Part shown: positions 31,392-40,905 of the stretch, one piece after another
Layout: every line of letters starts with the position of its first letter
How positions within the stretch are numbered: the stretch's first letter is position 1
DNA from: Collinsella stercoris DSM 13279
Lineage (GTDB): Bacteria; Actinomycetota; Coriobacteriia; Coriobacteriales; Coriobacteriaceae
Assembly: GCF_020735465.1 (NCBI RefSeq)
Contig: NZ_CP085935.1
Coordinates: 2,356,001-2,420,000, forward strand
Reading direction: 5' to 3'
DNA: 64,000 bases
Notes under the pieces: model-generated
The model's database searches: none
What the model was told of the DNA's origin: nothing
What the model saw: the letters and a program-made list of their open reading frames with translations, nothing else
Made by a program: the position numbers and the translations under genes

Positions 31392-34300
31392 ATGCAGCGT
31401 GGAAAAGGATTAAAACGCCTGTTTGCATCTCTGCTTGTCGTCGTTGCGACGGCAGGGGCGCTGCTGGGGCCTGCGGGTTCTGCTATGGCTGCACCTTCGG
31501 TGTCCAAGCAGACCGTGGGCCATTTGGTTTCCGGTTCCGGCAACGGAAACGGCCACTTTGGCGGCGACAAGCCGGAGGCCTTCGTCCTGAGCGATACCAC
31601 TCAGGGCGACAAGCCCATGGGCGTCGAGTTTACCTTGGCGAGCGAGCCCGCCAAGTCGCGCGCACGCGTTGTCGCGAAGTACGTTGACGACAACAACTGG
31701 GCCTACGTCGGCTACGACGCGGGCAACAGCTGGTTCATCGAGTGGAAGAACAACGGCTCTTCCAGCTACGCCGGCCTCACCGGCCTGCCCAACGTCGGCA
31801 AGGGCCAGGCCGCCACGGTCACCATCTCGCACGAGGGCGAGCGCATCGACGTGACCGTCAATGACAAGAAGGCCTCCGCCACGAGCGCGGATTTTGCCGC
31901 CGTGATGCAAAAGGAGGGCAAGGTCGGCATGGGCGCCGGTACGTTCGGCGACGCCATCACCGACGTCACCTTCCGCAACGTCCAGATGGGCGATACCACG
32001 GTGAACGACTTTGCCAAGTGGACGCTTTATCGCGACAAGGTGGAGGGCCAGAGCTGGAACCCCGCCGAGGAGGTCACGCTCGGCCGCAAGTGGATCCAGA
32101 TCGCCGGCGGCAAGAACAACGGCGGCGGTCATGAGTACGGAGACCCCAACTCGGCGGCTCCGGCGCTGCTGCTCAATAAGACCACCAAGGTCGAGGCGGC
32201 CAAGTCGGTCGATCTTGCCATCGTCCCGGTGACGGACGACGTCAACTTCGGCGTGTTCTACACCTATGTGGACAACGACAACTGGGTCTACATCGGCTAC
32301 GACAAGAGCAGCGGCTGGTATTGCCAGTGGGAGGTCAACGGCGCGGGCCAGTACCCGGCCTTCGACGGCAACCTGCCCAAGCCCGTCAAGGGCGAGGAGC
32401 TCAAGCTCTCCCTCAACGTGAGCAACGAGAACGTGAGCATCACCGTCAACGGCCGGAAGGCCCAAAAGTCCCTCCAGGAGGTTGGCAACTTCGTCGCCGC
32501 GCAGAGCGGCAAGGGCATGATGGGCGTCAAGGTCAACGGCCAGACGTCCCTCAAGTTCGCCGATGCCGCCATCGGCGGGCAGGATGTCATGGAGGACACC
32601 TGGGGCTGGGCCGCTGAGCGCGAGGGCCAGCAGATGAGCGTGAGCTACGTCAACCTCGCCGCCGTCCGCGGCATCGTGACGGACGTCGCGGGTGCCCCGA
32701 TTTCCGGTGCGACCGTCCGCATTGGCTCGGTTGCGGCCAAGACCGACGAACAGGGAGCCTACCTGATGGACGAGGTCGAGGTCGGTACCAAGAGCGCCAC
32801 GGTCATGGCTGCCGGCTACCAGGCCGTCAACCAGGAGGTCGACGTTGAGAACCTCGGCGACGAGGCCAACGTCTTTGACTTCAAGCTTGAGAAGAAGGCC
32901 GAGATCGACCTTTCCAAGTACCAGACCATCGCGTCCGACAAGATGAAGGTCTACGTCTCCGAGACGTTCCCACAGCCGGTTCGCTACGAGCTGAAGGGCA
33001 ACCTGGCGGGTAAGTTCTTCCGCGGCCAGGAGAGCGACCTGTCCAAGCTCAAGATCAACGGCAAGGAGATCACGCCCAAGGTGACGAGCAAGCTCGCGGG
33101 CGACACCGCGACCTACGTGCTCGACATCGATCCCGTCGAGGGCATGGCCGTCGACGCGAACGTGACCGTCGAGCTCAAGGTCGAGGGCACCACCCTTTCC
33201 TGGAAGGTGACCAAGATCGAGAAGGCGGACAACAGCGCCGCCCTCGAGTCGATCGACCTGTCCGGCATGAACCTGCTGTCCCTCGACATGGTCGATGGCG
33301 GCCAGGGCTTCGCGGGTGCCAAGATGTCCACCAACGTGGCGCTTTCCGGCGATTCCTTTTACAGCTTCGACGGCACCTTTAACCCTGACAGCCAGCAGGG
33401 CTTCATGTACGGCATCCTGAGCAACAAGGACCTGTCTGCTGGCATCTTCTCCAACTCGGAGAAGGAGAAGGACGAGCGCATCACGCTGAACAGCGGCCTG
33501 GATACCATGGGCCTTGCCAGCTCCGTGTGGTACTACGAGCACGGCGACGCCGAGGCGCAGAAGTACGTCGCCTCCCACGACGACGTGCAGCTGCCCACGA
33601 GCGAGCTGCCGTGGGTTAAGGTCGCCATCTCCGAGGGCGATACCAACGACGACCAGGTCATCGACTGGAACGACGGCGCCAACGCCATCCGCCCGAGCCT
33701 GAACGTGCCGTACGGCTCCGAGGCCATCAAGGACCTGGTGTCCTACCGCATCGTCATGAACTTTGGCTCCGAGGTGACCAACCCCTACGCGCTGACCGCC
33801 GACAACGTCAAGAAGGTCGCGCTGATCACCGACGGCCTGCCCCAGGCGCTGCTGCTGAAGGGCTACGGCAACGAGGGCCACGACTCCGCCAACTCCGAGT
33901 ACGCCGACATCTCCTCCAAAGAGGGCGGCACTCAGGGCTTCCGCGATCTGATCGAGATCGCCCATCAGTACAACACCGAGGTCGGCATCCACGTGAACGC
34001 CCAGGAGGCGTACGCCGAGTCCAAGTCGTTCAACGAGCGCATGATTCAGGGCCAAGGCACCGGCTGGGGCTGGATGGACCAGTCCATCGTCATCGACAAG
34101 CTGTGGGACCTGGGCTCCAACGCCCGGTGGAACCGCTTTGTGCAGCTCTACGACCGCATCAACGGCACGAGCTTTGCAAACAAGAACTTCGAGAAGGGCG
34201 AGTACGTCGGCGACCCCGCGGTGACGGGCGCCTCCGCCGCCTCGCTGGACGAGCTCCGCAAGGACGCCGCCACGTGCGATAACAACATGGACTTCATCTA

Positions 34301-36443
34301 CCTCGACGTGTGGTACGAGGATGCATGGGAGACCCGTCGCATCGCTGAGCAGATCAACGCACTCGGCTGGCGCTTCTCCACCGAGTTCCCCAACGAGGGC
34401 GAGTACAACTCCACGTGGAGCCACTGGGCGACCGAGGTCCAGTACGGCGGCAGCACGCTCAAGGGCATCAACTCCGACATCGTGCGCTTCCTGCGCAACG
34501 ACCAGCGCGACATCTCTCCCAACAACGCTCCCTCCAAGGGCGGCGTGATGGACAACCCGCTGCTGGGCGGCTGGAGCGAGGAAGGCTTTGAGGGCTGGGG
34601 CAACGAGAACGACTTCAACGCCTACATCAACACCACGTTCACCGAGAACCTCCCCACGCGCTTCCTGCAGCATTACCAGGTTGTCGATTGGGACGTCTAC
34701 ACCGGCGCCGAGGGCGACAAGTCTCCGGTTGCCAACCACGAGAAGCAGATCGTTCTCACCAATGAGGCCGGCGACAAGGTCGTGGTGACGCGCAAGACGG
34801 AGCAGCGCGATGACTCCATCTGCGAGCGCGTGATCACCCTCAACGGCGCGAAGGTGCTCGAGGACGGTGCCTACCTGCTGCCTTGGGAGCAGGATGGCGA
34901 GAAGAAGCTCTACCACTACAACGTCGACGGCGGCTCCACCACGTGGGACCTCCCGGCTGAGTTCAACGGCGGCGTGCTCTACAAGCTCACCGACCAGGGC
35001 CGCGAGAAGGTCCAGGACGTTGCCGGCGGCACCGTGACGATTGACGCGGAGGCCAAGACCCCCTACATCATCGTCAAGGCTGATTCCTCCGCCAAGACCG
35101 CCGACGAGATGAACTTTGGCGAGGGCACCGGCGTGGTCGACCCCGGCTTCAACACGTATGCCGAGGGCGAGCAGCTCAACGCCGAGGCCTGGTCCGGCGA
35201 CATCGAGGATGCTTCCGTGACGGTGAAGCATGCCCCCACCGGTGACCAGCGCCTCACCATTGCCGACCCGGCCAAGGACGTTGCGGTGACCACGCAGCTC
35301 AGCGGCCTGGAGCCCGGCAAGACCTATGTGGCCGAGCTCTACATCGCCAACGAGAGCGATGCCAAGGCGACGGTTACGGTTGCGTCCGGTAAGAGCAAGG
35401 CGGCCCGCTCCATGACGCGCTCGGTGTCCCAGAACTACACCGCCAGCGACCAGCGTCAGTCGAGCAACCTGGGCGATTCCTACATGACGCGCATGTACGT
35501 GAAGTTCACGGCGGACGCCAAGACCGCCGACCTCACCATCAGCCGTGCTGGCGGCGAGGGCTCGACCTACGTGGACAACATCCGCTTTGTCGAGAACGAC
35601 AAGTTCCCGGTCCAGGACGAGCAGGGCAACTACATGCAGGACTTTGAGAACGCGGTGTCCGGCCTGTATCCGTTCGTGATCGGCCCCTCCTCCCACGGTG
35701 GCGACGCGGTGGCGCATCTCTCTGAGCGCAACGGCGAGTTTACGCAGACCGGTTGGAAAAACAAGGAGGTCGACGACGCGATCGACGGTAACTGGTCGCT
35801 CAAGTACCACGACGGCCGCAAGGGCCTGCTGTACCAGACCACGCCGCAGAACATCCTGTTCGAGCCCGGCAAGAAGTACATCGTCGAGTTTGACTACCAG
35901 GCCGGCTCTGCCGCCACGGGCTACCAGATGATCGTGGGCGACGGTGACGTCGCGGACAAGACCAGCTACACGGTGCCCACCGAGTTCCTGCCCGTCACGT
36001 TCAAGGACGGCGTACAGACGACCGCCCACATCAAGATGGAGGTCACGGGCGCCGAGAGCGGCCAGACCTGGATCGGTCTGTACTCCGCCGGCAACAAGGG
36101 CGACACCAAGGTTGGCGCGGGCGACTTTGTCCTGGACAACTTCAAGGTCACGTCCGTCGATAACGGTGGCGACAACGGCGGCGACAACCAGGGCGGCAAC
36201 GGCGACAACCAGGGCGGCAACGGCGACAACCAGGGCGGCAATGGCAACGGCCAGAACGGCAATGGCAACGGCCAGGGCGGCAACGGCGACAACCAGGGTG
36301 GCTCCGCTCAGAAGCCGAGTAAGCCCCAGGGCGGCCTGCCCCAGACTGGGGACACCGCGCTGCTGCCCGTCGTTGGCGTGGCGATCGTTGGCGTGGCGCT
36401 GATTGCGGGAGGCGTCTACGCGGCCCGCAAGCGTCGCTCATAG
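31392..36443 (+). CDS. GH101 endo-alpha-N-acetylgalactosaminidase, sortase-anchored
   Basis: The 1683-residue surface enzyme should release core-1 Gal-beta-1,3-GalNAc from serine/threonine of mucins. After a signal peptide (~1-34) come two related beta-sandwich modules, each with a DDNNWAYVGYD/DNDNWVYIGYD motif. A carboxypeptidase-regulatory-like repeat (RGIVTDVAGAPISGATV) follows, then the GH101 region. The nucleophile is about D972 in FIYLDVWYEDAW and the acid/base about E998 in FSTEFPNEG. C-terminal carbohydrate-binding-like domains, a Gly-Asn-Gln repeat stalk, LPQTGD, a membrane helix and RKRRS close the protein. ATG 31392 has AGAGGAG upstream; the longer open frame lacks a signal peptide. 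Confidence 0.93.
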   Translation: MQRGKGLKRLFASLLVVVATAGALLGPAGSAMAAPSVSKQTVGHLVSGSGNGNGHFGGDKPEAFVLSDTTQGDKPMGVEFTLASEPAKSRARVVAKYVDDNNWAYVGYDAGNSWFIEWKNNGSSSYAGLTGLPNVGKGQAATVTISHEGERIDVTVNDKKASATSADFAAVMQKEGKVGMGAGTFGDAITDVTFRNVQMGDTTVNDFAKWTLYRDKVEGQSWNPAEEVTLGRKWIQIAGGKNNGGGHEYGDPNSAAPALLLNKTTKVEAAKSVDLAIVPVTDDVNFGVFYTYVDNDNWVYIGYDKSSGWYCQWEVNGAGQYPAFDGNLPKPVKGEELKLSLNVSNENVSITVNGRKAQKSLQEVGNFVAAQSGKGMMGVKVNGQTSLKFADAAIGGQDVMEDTWGWAAEREGQQMSVSYVNLAAVRGIVTDVAGAPISGATVRIGSVAAKTDEQGAYLMDEVEVGTKSATVMAAGYQAVNQEVDVENLGDEANVFDFKLEKKAEIDLSKYQTIASDKMKVYVSETFPQPVRYELKGNLAGKFFRGQESDLSKLKINGKEITPKVTSKLAGDTATYVLDIDPVEGMAVDANVTVELKVEGTTLSWKVTKIEKADNSAALESIDLSGMNLLSLDMVDGGQGFAGAKMSTNVALSGDSFYSFDGTFNPDSQQGFMYGILSNKDLSAGIFSNSEKEKDERITLNSGLDTMGLASSVWYYEHGDAEAQKYVASHDDVQLPTSELPWVKVAISEGDTNDDQVIDWNDGANAIRPSLNVPYGSEAIKDLVSYRIVMNFGSEVTNPYALTADNVKKVALITDGLPQALLLKGYGNEGHDSANSEYADISSKEGGTQGFRDLIEIAHQYNTEVGIHVNAQEAYAESKSFNERMIQGQGTGWGWMDQSIVIDKLWDLGSNARWNRFVQLYDRINGTSFANKNFEKGEYVGDPAVTGASAASLDELRKDAATCDNNMDFIYLDVWYEDAWETRRIAEQINALGWRFSTEFPNEGEYNSTWSHWATEVQYGGSTLKGINSDIVRFLRNDQRDISPNNAPSKGGVMDNPLLGGWSEEGFEGWGNENDFNAYINTTFTENLPTRFLQHYQVVDWDVYTGAEGDKSPVANHEKQIVLTNEAGDKVVVTRKTEQRDDSICERVITLNGAKVLEDGAYLLPWEQDGEKKLYHYNVDGGSTTWDLPAEFNGGVLYKLTDQGREKVQDVAGGTVTIDAEAKTPYIIVKADSSAKTADEMNFGEGTGVVDPGFNTYAEGEQLNAEAWSGDIEDASVTVKHAPTGDQRLTIADPAKDVAVTTQLSGLEPGKTYVAELYIANESDAKATVTVASGKSKAARSMTRSVSQNYTASDQRQSSNLGDSYMTRMYVKFTADAKTADLTISRAGGEGSTYVDNIRFVENDKFPVQDEQGNYMQDFENAVSGLYPFVIGPSSHGGDAVAHLSERNGEFTQTGWKNKEVDDAIDGNWSLKYHDGRKGLLYQTTPQNILFEPGKKYIVEFDYQAGSAATGYQMIVGDGDVADKTSYTVPTEFLPVTFKDGVQTTAHIKMEVTGAESGQTWIGLYSAGNKGDTKVGAGDFVLDNFKVTSVDNGGDNGGDNQGGNGDNQGGNGDNQGGNGNGQNGNGNGQGGNGDNQGGSAQKPSKPQGGLPQTGDTALLPVVGVAIVGVALIAGGVYAARKRRS

Positions 36444-36496
36444 CCAATGTAAAGAGCGTCGGTAATCGCTCTGCGCCATAGCAAGTGGCATGCAAG

Positions 36497-36531
36497 GGAC
36501 CTCGCAGTTCATTGGGCTGCGAGGTCCTTTT
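36497..36531 (+). terminator. Terminator of GH101
   Basis: GGACCTCGCAG pairs with CTGCGAGGTCC, followed by TTTT. Confidence 0.85.
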
Positions 36532-36540
36532 GCGTGTAAG

Positions 36541-37293
36541 GCTTTAGCCTGTGCGGCGCGCAGCGCCGCATCTAAACCCACCTGCTAGGCGGGTGGAGTT
36601 AACCGGCTTTACAAAACCACCCTCCCGCCGGACACTTGCGATTGTTCAGGCCGCAGGGATTCCGAGATGGAAGGGTGGCGGGGCGTATGGCCGAGAAGGC
36701 CTACAGCCTGTCGCACACGAAGTGGATGTGCAAGTGCCACATCGTGTTCACGCCGAAGTATAGAAGGAAAGTGATCTACAACCAAATCAGGTCCGACCTC
36801 GGGGAGATCTTCAGGAAGCTCTGCCGGTACAAGGGGATAGAGATAACCGAGGGGCACCTGATGCCCGGCCACGTCCACATGCTGCTCGCGATGCCGCCGA
36901 AGCACGCCGCCGCCGGCGCGACGGGCTGTCTGGAGGGCAAGAGCTCGCTGATGATCTTCGACCGGCACGCGAACATGAAGTACAAGTTCGGCAACCGGAA
37001 GTTCTGGTCGGCCGGCTACTACGTGTCGACCGTCGGCCTGAACGAGGCGACGATGGCCAAGTACATACGCGAGCGGGAGAAGGCGGACATCGCGCTGGAC
37101 CGGCTGAGCGTGAAGGAGTACGAGGACCCGTTCTCGCGCGGGAGCCGGCCGAAGCGCTGGCGCCGGTTCGACCGGCCCGCCGCGGGTCAAAACGCAATGC
37201 GGCCTGAACACCGTGAGGGCCGGCGTCTTTAGGCGCGGGCCGGCGACCCGAGGGTTACACCCTAAGAGCAAACCACCCCTTTTAGGGGTGGTT
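36541..37293 (+). mobile_element. IS200/IS605-type insertion sequence (tnpA only; ends approximate)
   Basis: A Y1 transposase gene is flanked by subterminal hairpins instead of inverted repeats, as in IS200. The left hairpin is CCACCTGC/GCGGGTGG with a TAG loop (36578-36596). The right is AACCACCCC/GGGGTGGTT (37271-37292). A second hairpin GCGGCGC/GCGCCGC lies at 36553-36569. It sits between the GH101 and GH20 genes. No tnpB is present. Confidence 0.75.
36687..37232 (+). CDS. tnpA: IS200-family Y1 (HUH) transposase TnpA, possibly inactive
   Basis: The ~181-residue single-strand transposase shows the family marks: HIVFTPKYRRKV near residue 20, the HUH pair in GHVHMLL, and the catalytic tyrosine segment STVGLNEATMAKYIREREKAD. 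Family members normally read YIxxQ here, where the glutamine four residues after the tyrosine helps hold the metal; this copy has arginine. The ATG at 36687 follows GGCGGGG. The C-terminus is longer and more basic than usual. Confidence 0.8.
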   Translation: MAEKAYSLSHTKWMCKCHIVFTPKYRRKVIYNQIRSDLGEIFRKLCRYKGIEITEGHLMPGHVHMLLAMPPKHAAAGATGCLEGKSSLMIFDRHANMKYKFGNRKFWSAGYYVSTVGLNEATMAKYIREREKADIALDRLSVKEYEDPFSRGSRPKRWRRFDRPAAGQNAMRPEHREGRRL

Positions 37294-37458
37294 CTGATTT
37301 CATTTTGAACGCGATTGGCGCAGCTGCAAGGCGCTTGATTTGCTATGATGGACCGGTGGTAAATGCGCAGGTAGAACCCATAACCTGGTTTTTATTCCCA
37401 AACTGGGTGTCTGTTAATTTGCCACGTTGAACGGTCATCCTTTTTGGGAGGGAAAACA

Positions 37459-39413
37459 ATGATGTTAAAACGTCGTACTTTGATGCGCGGTGCGTGCGCT
37501 GCGGGCCTTGCGCTCACGATGAGCGGGGGGGGGGGTCATCCCGTGCGTATGCCGACGAGGCCGCGGACACGCTTGCCGAGGGCTCTCTCACCGATGTCGA
37601 GCTCGCATCGAAGATTTGCCCCCAGGTCCACTCGTACGCGCAGGCTGGGGATGCGGGCATGTGGAAGCTCTCTGCGGATTCCCGTATCGTCGTCGACGCC
37701 GCGCTGGAGGGCAACGAGCGCCTGAAGACGGTCGTCAAGCTCGTGAATGCCGAGCTTGCGGCAAAGAAGCTGGTTGAGTCCCCGCTGCCGATGGTGTGGG
37801 GTGCCGCCTCGGACGCCAAGCCCGCCGACGTGTTCGTGACGCTGGTCGAGGCTATGAACGGGGTGGAGGGCAAGGATGCCTACACCGTTGATATCGCACC
37901 TGAGCACGTGACGGTGACCGCCGTTTCCGAGAACGCCGCCATGTACGCCCTTCGCACCATCATGGCGTACCATATCGCGTTGGCCGGCATGCCCTTCGGC
38001 TTGATCGAGGACCACTCAGACCTCGCCGAGCGCCGTTTGTTCGTCGATTGCGGCCGCAAGTACTTCACCAAGGACTGGCTGATCGCCCAGATCAAGGACC
38101 TGTCCTACATGCGCATGAACGCGCTCGAGCTCCACTTCTCCGAGAACCTGGGCTTTAGGCTCGAGTGCACGACCGACCCGGGCATCCTGAGCGACGAGTA
38201 CCTCACCAAGGCGGAGATGTGCGAGGTCCTGGATGCGGCCCGTCTGTACGGCATCGAGGTCATCCCCTCCATCGACAGCCCCGGCCACGTCACGCAGATC
38301 CTCAAGGCCCATCCCGAGTACGGCCAGATTGCGAACGACGGCACGCATTTCGAGCACGGCTTGGACATCACCAACCCCGAGGCCGTTGCGTACATGAAGT
38401 CGATCTACGCTGAGTACTGCGACTTCTTCAAGGCCTATCCGGATGTCTGCACCGACTTCAACATCGGCGGCGACGAGTACATGGAGTTCGACCGCGACCC
38501 CTTCTTGAGCAAGTACCGCTCCGTGCTGGACGCGCACTCGGTCAAGACGCTGGGCGAGGGCCACGACTGGCGCGACGCGATGACCGCCTATTTGAACGAG
38601 ATCGCCGACCTGGTTCACGGCAAGGGCTATAACGTCCGCATGTACAACGACGGCATGTACTACGGCGAGGAGTCGCACAACTACGAGCCGCAAAAGGTTG
38701 CGCTGCACAAGTGGATCGAGGTCGACCACTGGAGCCAGATGGGCTGGAACGGGGACATCGCAAAGCTGCAGTCCATCCTCGACCGCGGCCATGAGGTGAT
38801 CTACAACGTTAACTGCACGTTCGGTTACTACGTGCTGCGCAACGACGTTCCCACCGACGGCCGTCCTCAGGCGTCGTTCGATCACAAGGATCCCGACAAG
38901 CACATCTTCGAGAATTGGTCCCCCGCCCAGTTCCAGGCGAATGAGAACGTGCTGCAGGATGACGATCCCAGGATCAAGGGTGCCGCCATGCACATTTGGT
39001 GTGACAACCCGAGCATCGTCACCGAGCAGACCGTCGCCGCGGACATCCAGAGCCCGATGCGTGCCTTCGCTTCCCGTATGTGGAAGGCAAAGGGCAATTC
39101 GGAGATCAGCTTCGCCGAGTTCAAGGCCGTGTACGATGCACTGGGTCACAACGCCGGCTACGACGGTGCCCCGCTGCCCGAGGTGGGCGACATCGTAAAG
39201 CCCGTGGCTCCGAACCCCGACCCCGAGCAGCCCGGCAAGCCCGAGCAGCCCGAGAAGCCCGGCAAGCCCGAGGCCCCGAACGGCGGCTCTCATGGCCAGA
39301 CTGCGGGCAAGCTGCCCCAGACCGGCGACCCTGTGACGATGGGCGTTGCAGCCACCGCCGTCGCTGGTGCCGCGCTTTCCGGTGCTGCGCTCTATGCGCG
39401 CAGCCAGGAGTAG
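37459..39413 (+). CDS. GH20 beta-N-acetylhexosaminidase, sortase-anchored; reading frame broken at an 11-G tract (probably phase-variable)
   Basis: The ATG at 37459 (GGGAGG 7 bases upstream) begins a signal peptide, MMLKRRTLMRGACAAGLA, and runs into eleven G at 37525-37535. There the frame is lost. The rest of the protein is open in the frame starting upstream of SSRAYADEAADT. Twelve or nine G would join the two, giving ~651 residues with a cleavage site after AYA. The mature part has a GH20b-like domain, then the GH20 barrel with the Asp-Glu pair in NIGGDEYMEF (about D339-E340), a Pro-rich stalk and LPQTGDP with a C-terminal helix. It removes terminal GlcNAc/GalNAc from glycans, matching the GH101 upstream. 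Sequencing error in the homopolymer is the alternative. Confidence 0.85.
37525..37535 (+). repeat. Poly-G tract (11 G) inside the GH20 signal peptide
   Basis: The tract follows ATGAGC and precedes TCATCCCG. With 12 or 9 G the flanking frames join; with 11 they do not. Its location at the start of a surface enzyme gene is typical of slipped-strand phase variation. Confidence 0.8.
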
Positions 39414-39476
39414 CCTCATCGCTGCTCACGCGTCGATAGCGGAGTGACGCCGCGACATGGCATCTAAGCACCGGAG

Positions 39477-39513
39477 ATGGGGCGGTACGCGATGTGCGTG
39501 CCACCCCATTTGT
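39477..39513 (+). terminator. Terminator of the GH20 gene
   Basis: ATGGGG-C-GG-T-ACGC pairs with the complementary GCGT...CCCCAT arm across a short loop, followed by TTTG. Confidence 0.6.
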
Positions 39514-39543
39514 CGTTCAAATAGAAGTGGCAGTCAGCAAACA

Positions 39544-39580
39544 ACAGGCTGCTGCGCATGCTAAATGTGCAGCAGCCTGT
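39544..39580 (-). terminator. Terminator of the methyltransferase gene (minus strand)
   Basis: ACAGGCTGCTGC and GCAGCAGCCTGT form a 12-bp stem; on the minus strand it is followed by TGTTTGC. It lies between convergent GH20 and methyltransferase genes. Confidence 0.55.
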
Positions 39581-39654
39581 TCGATAGATGGACCGGCAAC
39601 TCGTCCGTCTCGAAATGACGGGATTCTATGCCGCTTGAGTACGGAATGGTTGTC

Positions 39655-40833
39655 CTATGATTCCGAGAGGGCGCGTGTGTGTTGTGCAAACTCAAGATAA
39701 AGCTTGGCAGCTCGTTTAAGATGTGATCGTACCGATGGGGACTGACTTGCGAAGGCATCAATTCTTCCGAGCCGCATGCTGTATAAATCAATATCAGCAT
39801 CATCAGATAATTCGAGAAATTGATTGACGCGCTTAAGGCGAGAGATGACATCCGAAATTGAGCGGGATGCAAGCTTTTTTTCTTGTTTGAGCCACGAGCG
39901 GAATGATTCGATGTTCGCAATCTGCTCATTATCTATTGAGCCATTGAGATAATCGAGCAGGGCCTCTGCAACATATTTTCCAAGATTGACAGGCACGGCA
40001 TTGCCAATCATCTGTTCTTGGTCGGTTTTCGAGCCAATCCATCTATAATCGGCCGGGAATGTTTGAATCCGGGCCCTTTCATATGTTGACAAAGGTCTAA
40101 CGCTGTCATTGACGGAACACGCGTCTTTTGGATGGCCCGGATAGCCCTTGGGAATCGGGCGGTTGACGCCGCGCATGGTCGGGGCCGGTTCATCGATGGA
40201 ATAGATGGCCCTTCTGCTGTAGTTGCGAGGGTGGCGATAATAGTACTCCGTTCCCAGTTCATCGCCGAGATAGTCGCGTATCGTCATTTCTCGATCGCTC
40301 AGCTTGCCTAGAAGACGGGAGTCTAGGAATCCGTCCGGTTCGCCGAGCGCTCCAATACAAAAGAAGCGTTTGCGACTTTGAGGTACACCACAAAAGCTTG
40401 CGGTCAAAACTTGTTCGGTCAGCCCATAGCCCGCTGTTTTGAAGATTTCTCTTGCCACCGCATAGGCGTGGCTGCTTTGGGCGCGTGCGACGTTCTCCAT
40501 AACGAAGCAACGGGGCCTGATTTGCTGAATGATGTTTGCATAGGACTCCGTTAAACCGGCGCGGCCTGCCTCGATCCGTTTGCCAGCATGCGAAAAATCC
40601 TGGCATGGAGGCCCGCCGATGATAGCTGTTGGCTTCATGGGCGCAATCTCTTGGACAGCGGCATCCACATCGTTTAAGTCGAGTTGTTTGGCTGAGTGGT
40701 TGAAGTTTAAGTTGTAACAGGCAATTGCCGAATCCCAGTTTTCGTATGCGGCAACAACGTCGAAGCCTGCAAGTTCGAAACCTTTGGAAAGGCCGCCGCA
40801 CCCGGCAAATAGGTCGACAATTGTATGGCTCAT
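39655..40833 (-). CDS. DNA (cytosine-5) methyltransferase of a type II restriction-modification system
   Basis: The 392-residue enzyme carries the C5-methylase motifs in order: I (DLFAGCGGLSKGF), IV with the catalytic cysteine (GGPPCQDFS), VI (FVMENV), VIII (QSRKRFF) and X (MIGNAVPVNLGKYV). A C-terminal ~100-residue helical extension follows motif X. ATG 40833 has GGGAG nine bases upstream. The restriction gene lies 72 bases upstream on the same strand, and a 30-bp palindrome sits at the promoter between them. The pair is visibly lower in GC than its neighbours, suggesting transfer. Confidence 0.93.
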   Translation of the reverse strand: MSHTIVDLFAGCGGLSKGFELAGFDVVAAYENWDSAIACYNLNFNHSAKQLDLNDVDAAVQEIAPMKPTAIIGGPPCQDFSHAGKRIEAGRAGLTESYANIIQQIRPRCFVMENVARAQSSHAYAVAREIFKTAGYGLTEQVLTASFCGVPQSRKRFFCIGALGEPDGFLDSRLLGKLSDREMTIRDYLGDELGTEYYYRHPRNYSRRAIYSIDEPAPTMRGVNRPIPKGYPGHPKDACSVNDSVRPLSTYERARIQTFPADYRWIGSKTDQEQMIGNAVPVNLGKYVAEALLDYLNGSIDNEQIANIESFRSWLKQEKKLASRSISDVISRLKRVNQFLELSDDADIDLYSMRLGRIDAFASQSPSVRSHLKRAAKLYLEFAQHTRALSES

Positions 40834-40869
40834 GTTTCGCTCCCTTACTTGAGAAAACATGAGTATATA

Positions 40870-40899
40870 CCAATGACGTCAATTAATTGACGTCATTGG
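40870..40899. promoter_or_regulatory. Perfect 30-bp palindrome with two GACGTC sites at the methyltransferase promoter
   Basis: CCAATGACGTCAATT is followed directly by its reverse complement. It contains GACGTC at 40875-40880 and 40889-40894. TATACT just downstream on the minus strand (40867-40862) is a candidate -10 box, so the palindrome covers the promoter spacer and -35 region. GACGTC fits GRCGYC, the site cut by HindVP-type enzymes. Confidence 0.75.
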
Positions 40900-40905
40900 A
40901 GGTAA

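Noticed and set aside
31410..36029. 1539-residue open frame antisense to GH101
   Set aside because: High-GC antisense shadow with no ribosome site and no recognisable domains; the sense frame has signal peptide, catalytic motifs and anchor.
36172..36310. CRISPR-like short repeats
   Set aside because: They are codon-phased GGCGACAACCAGGGC-type units encoding the Gly-Asn-Gln stalk of GH101; there are no spacers.
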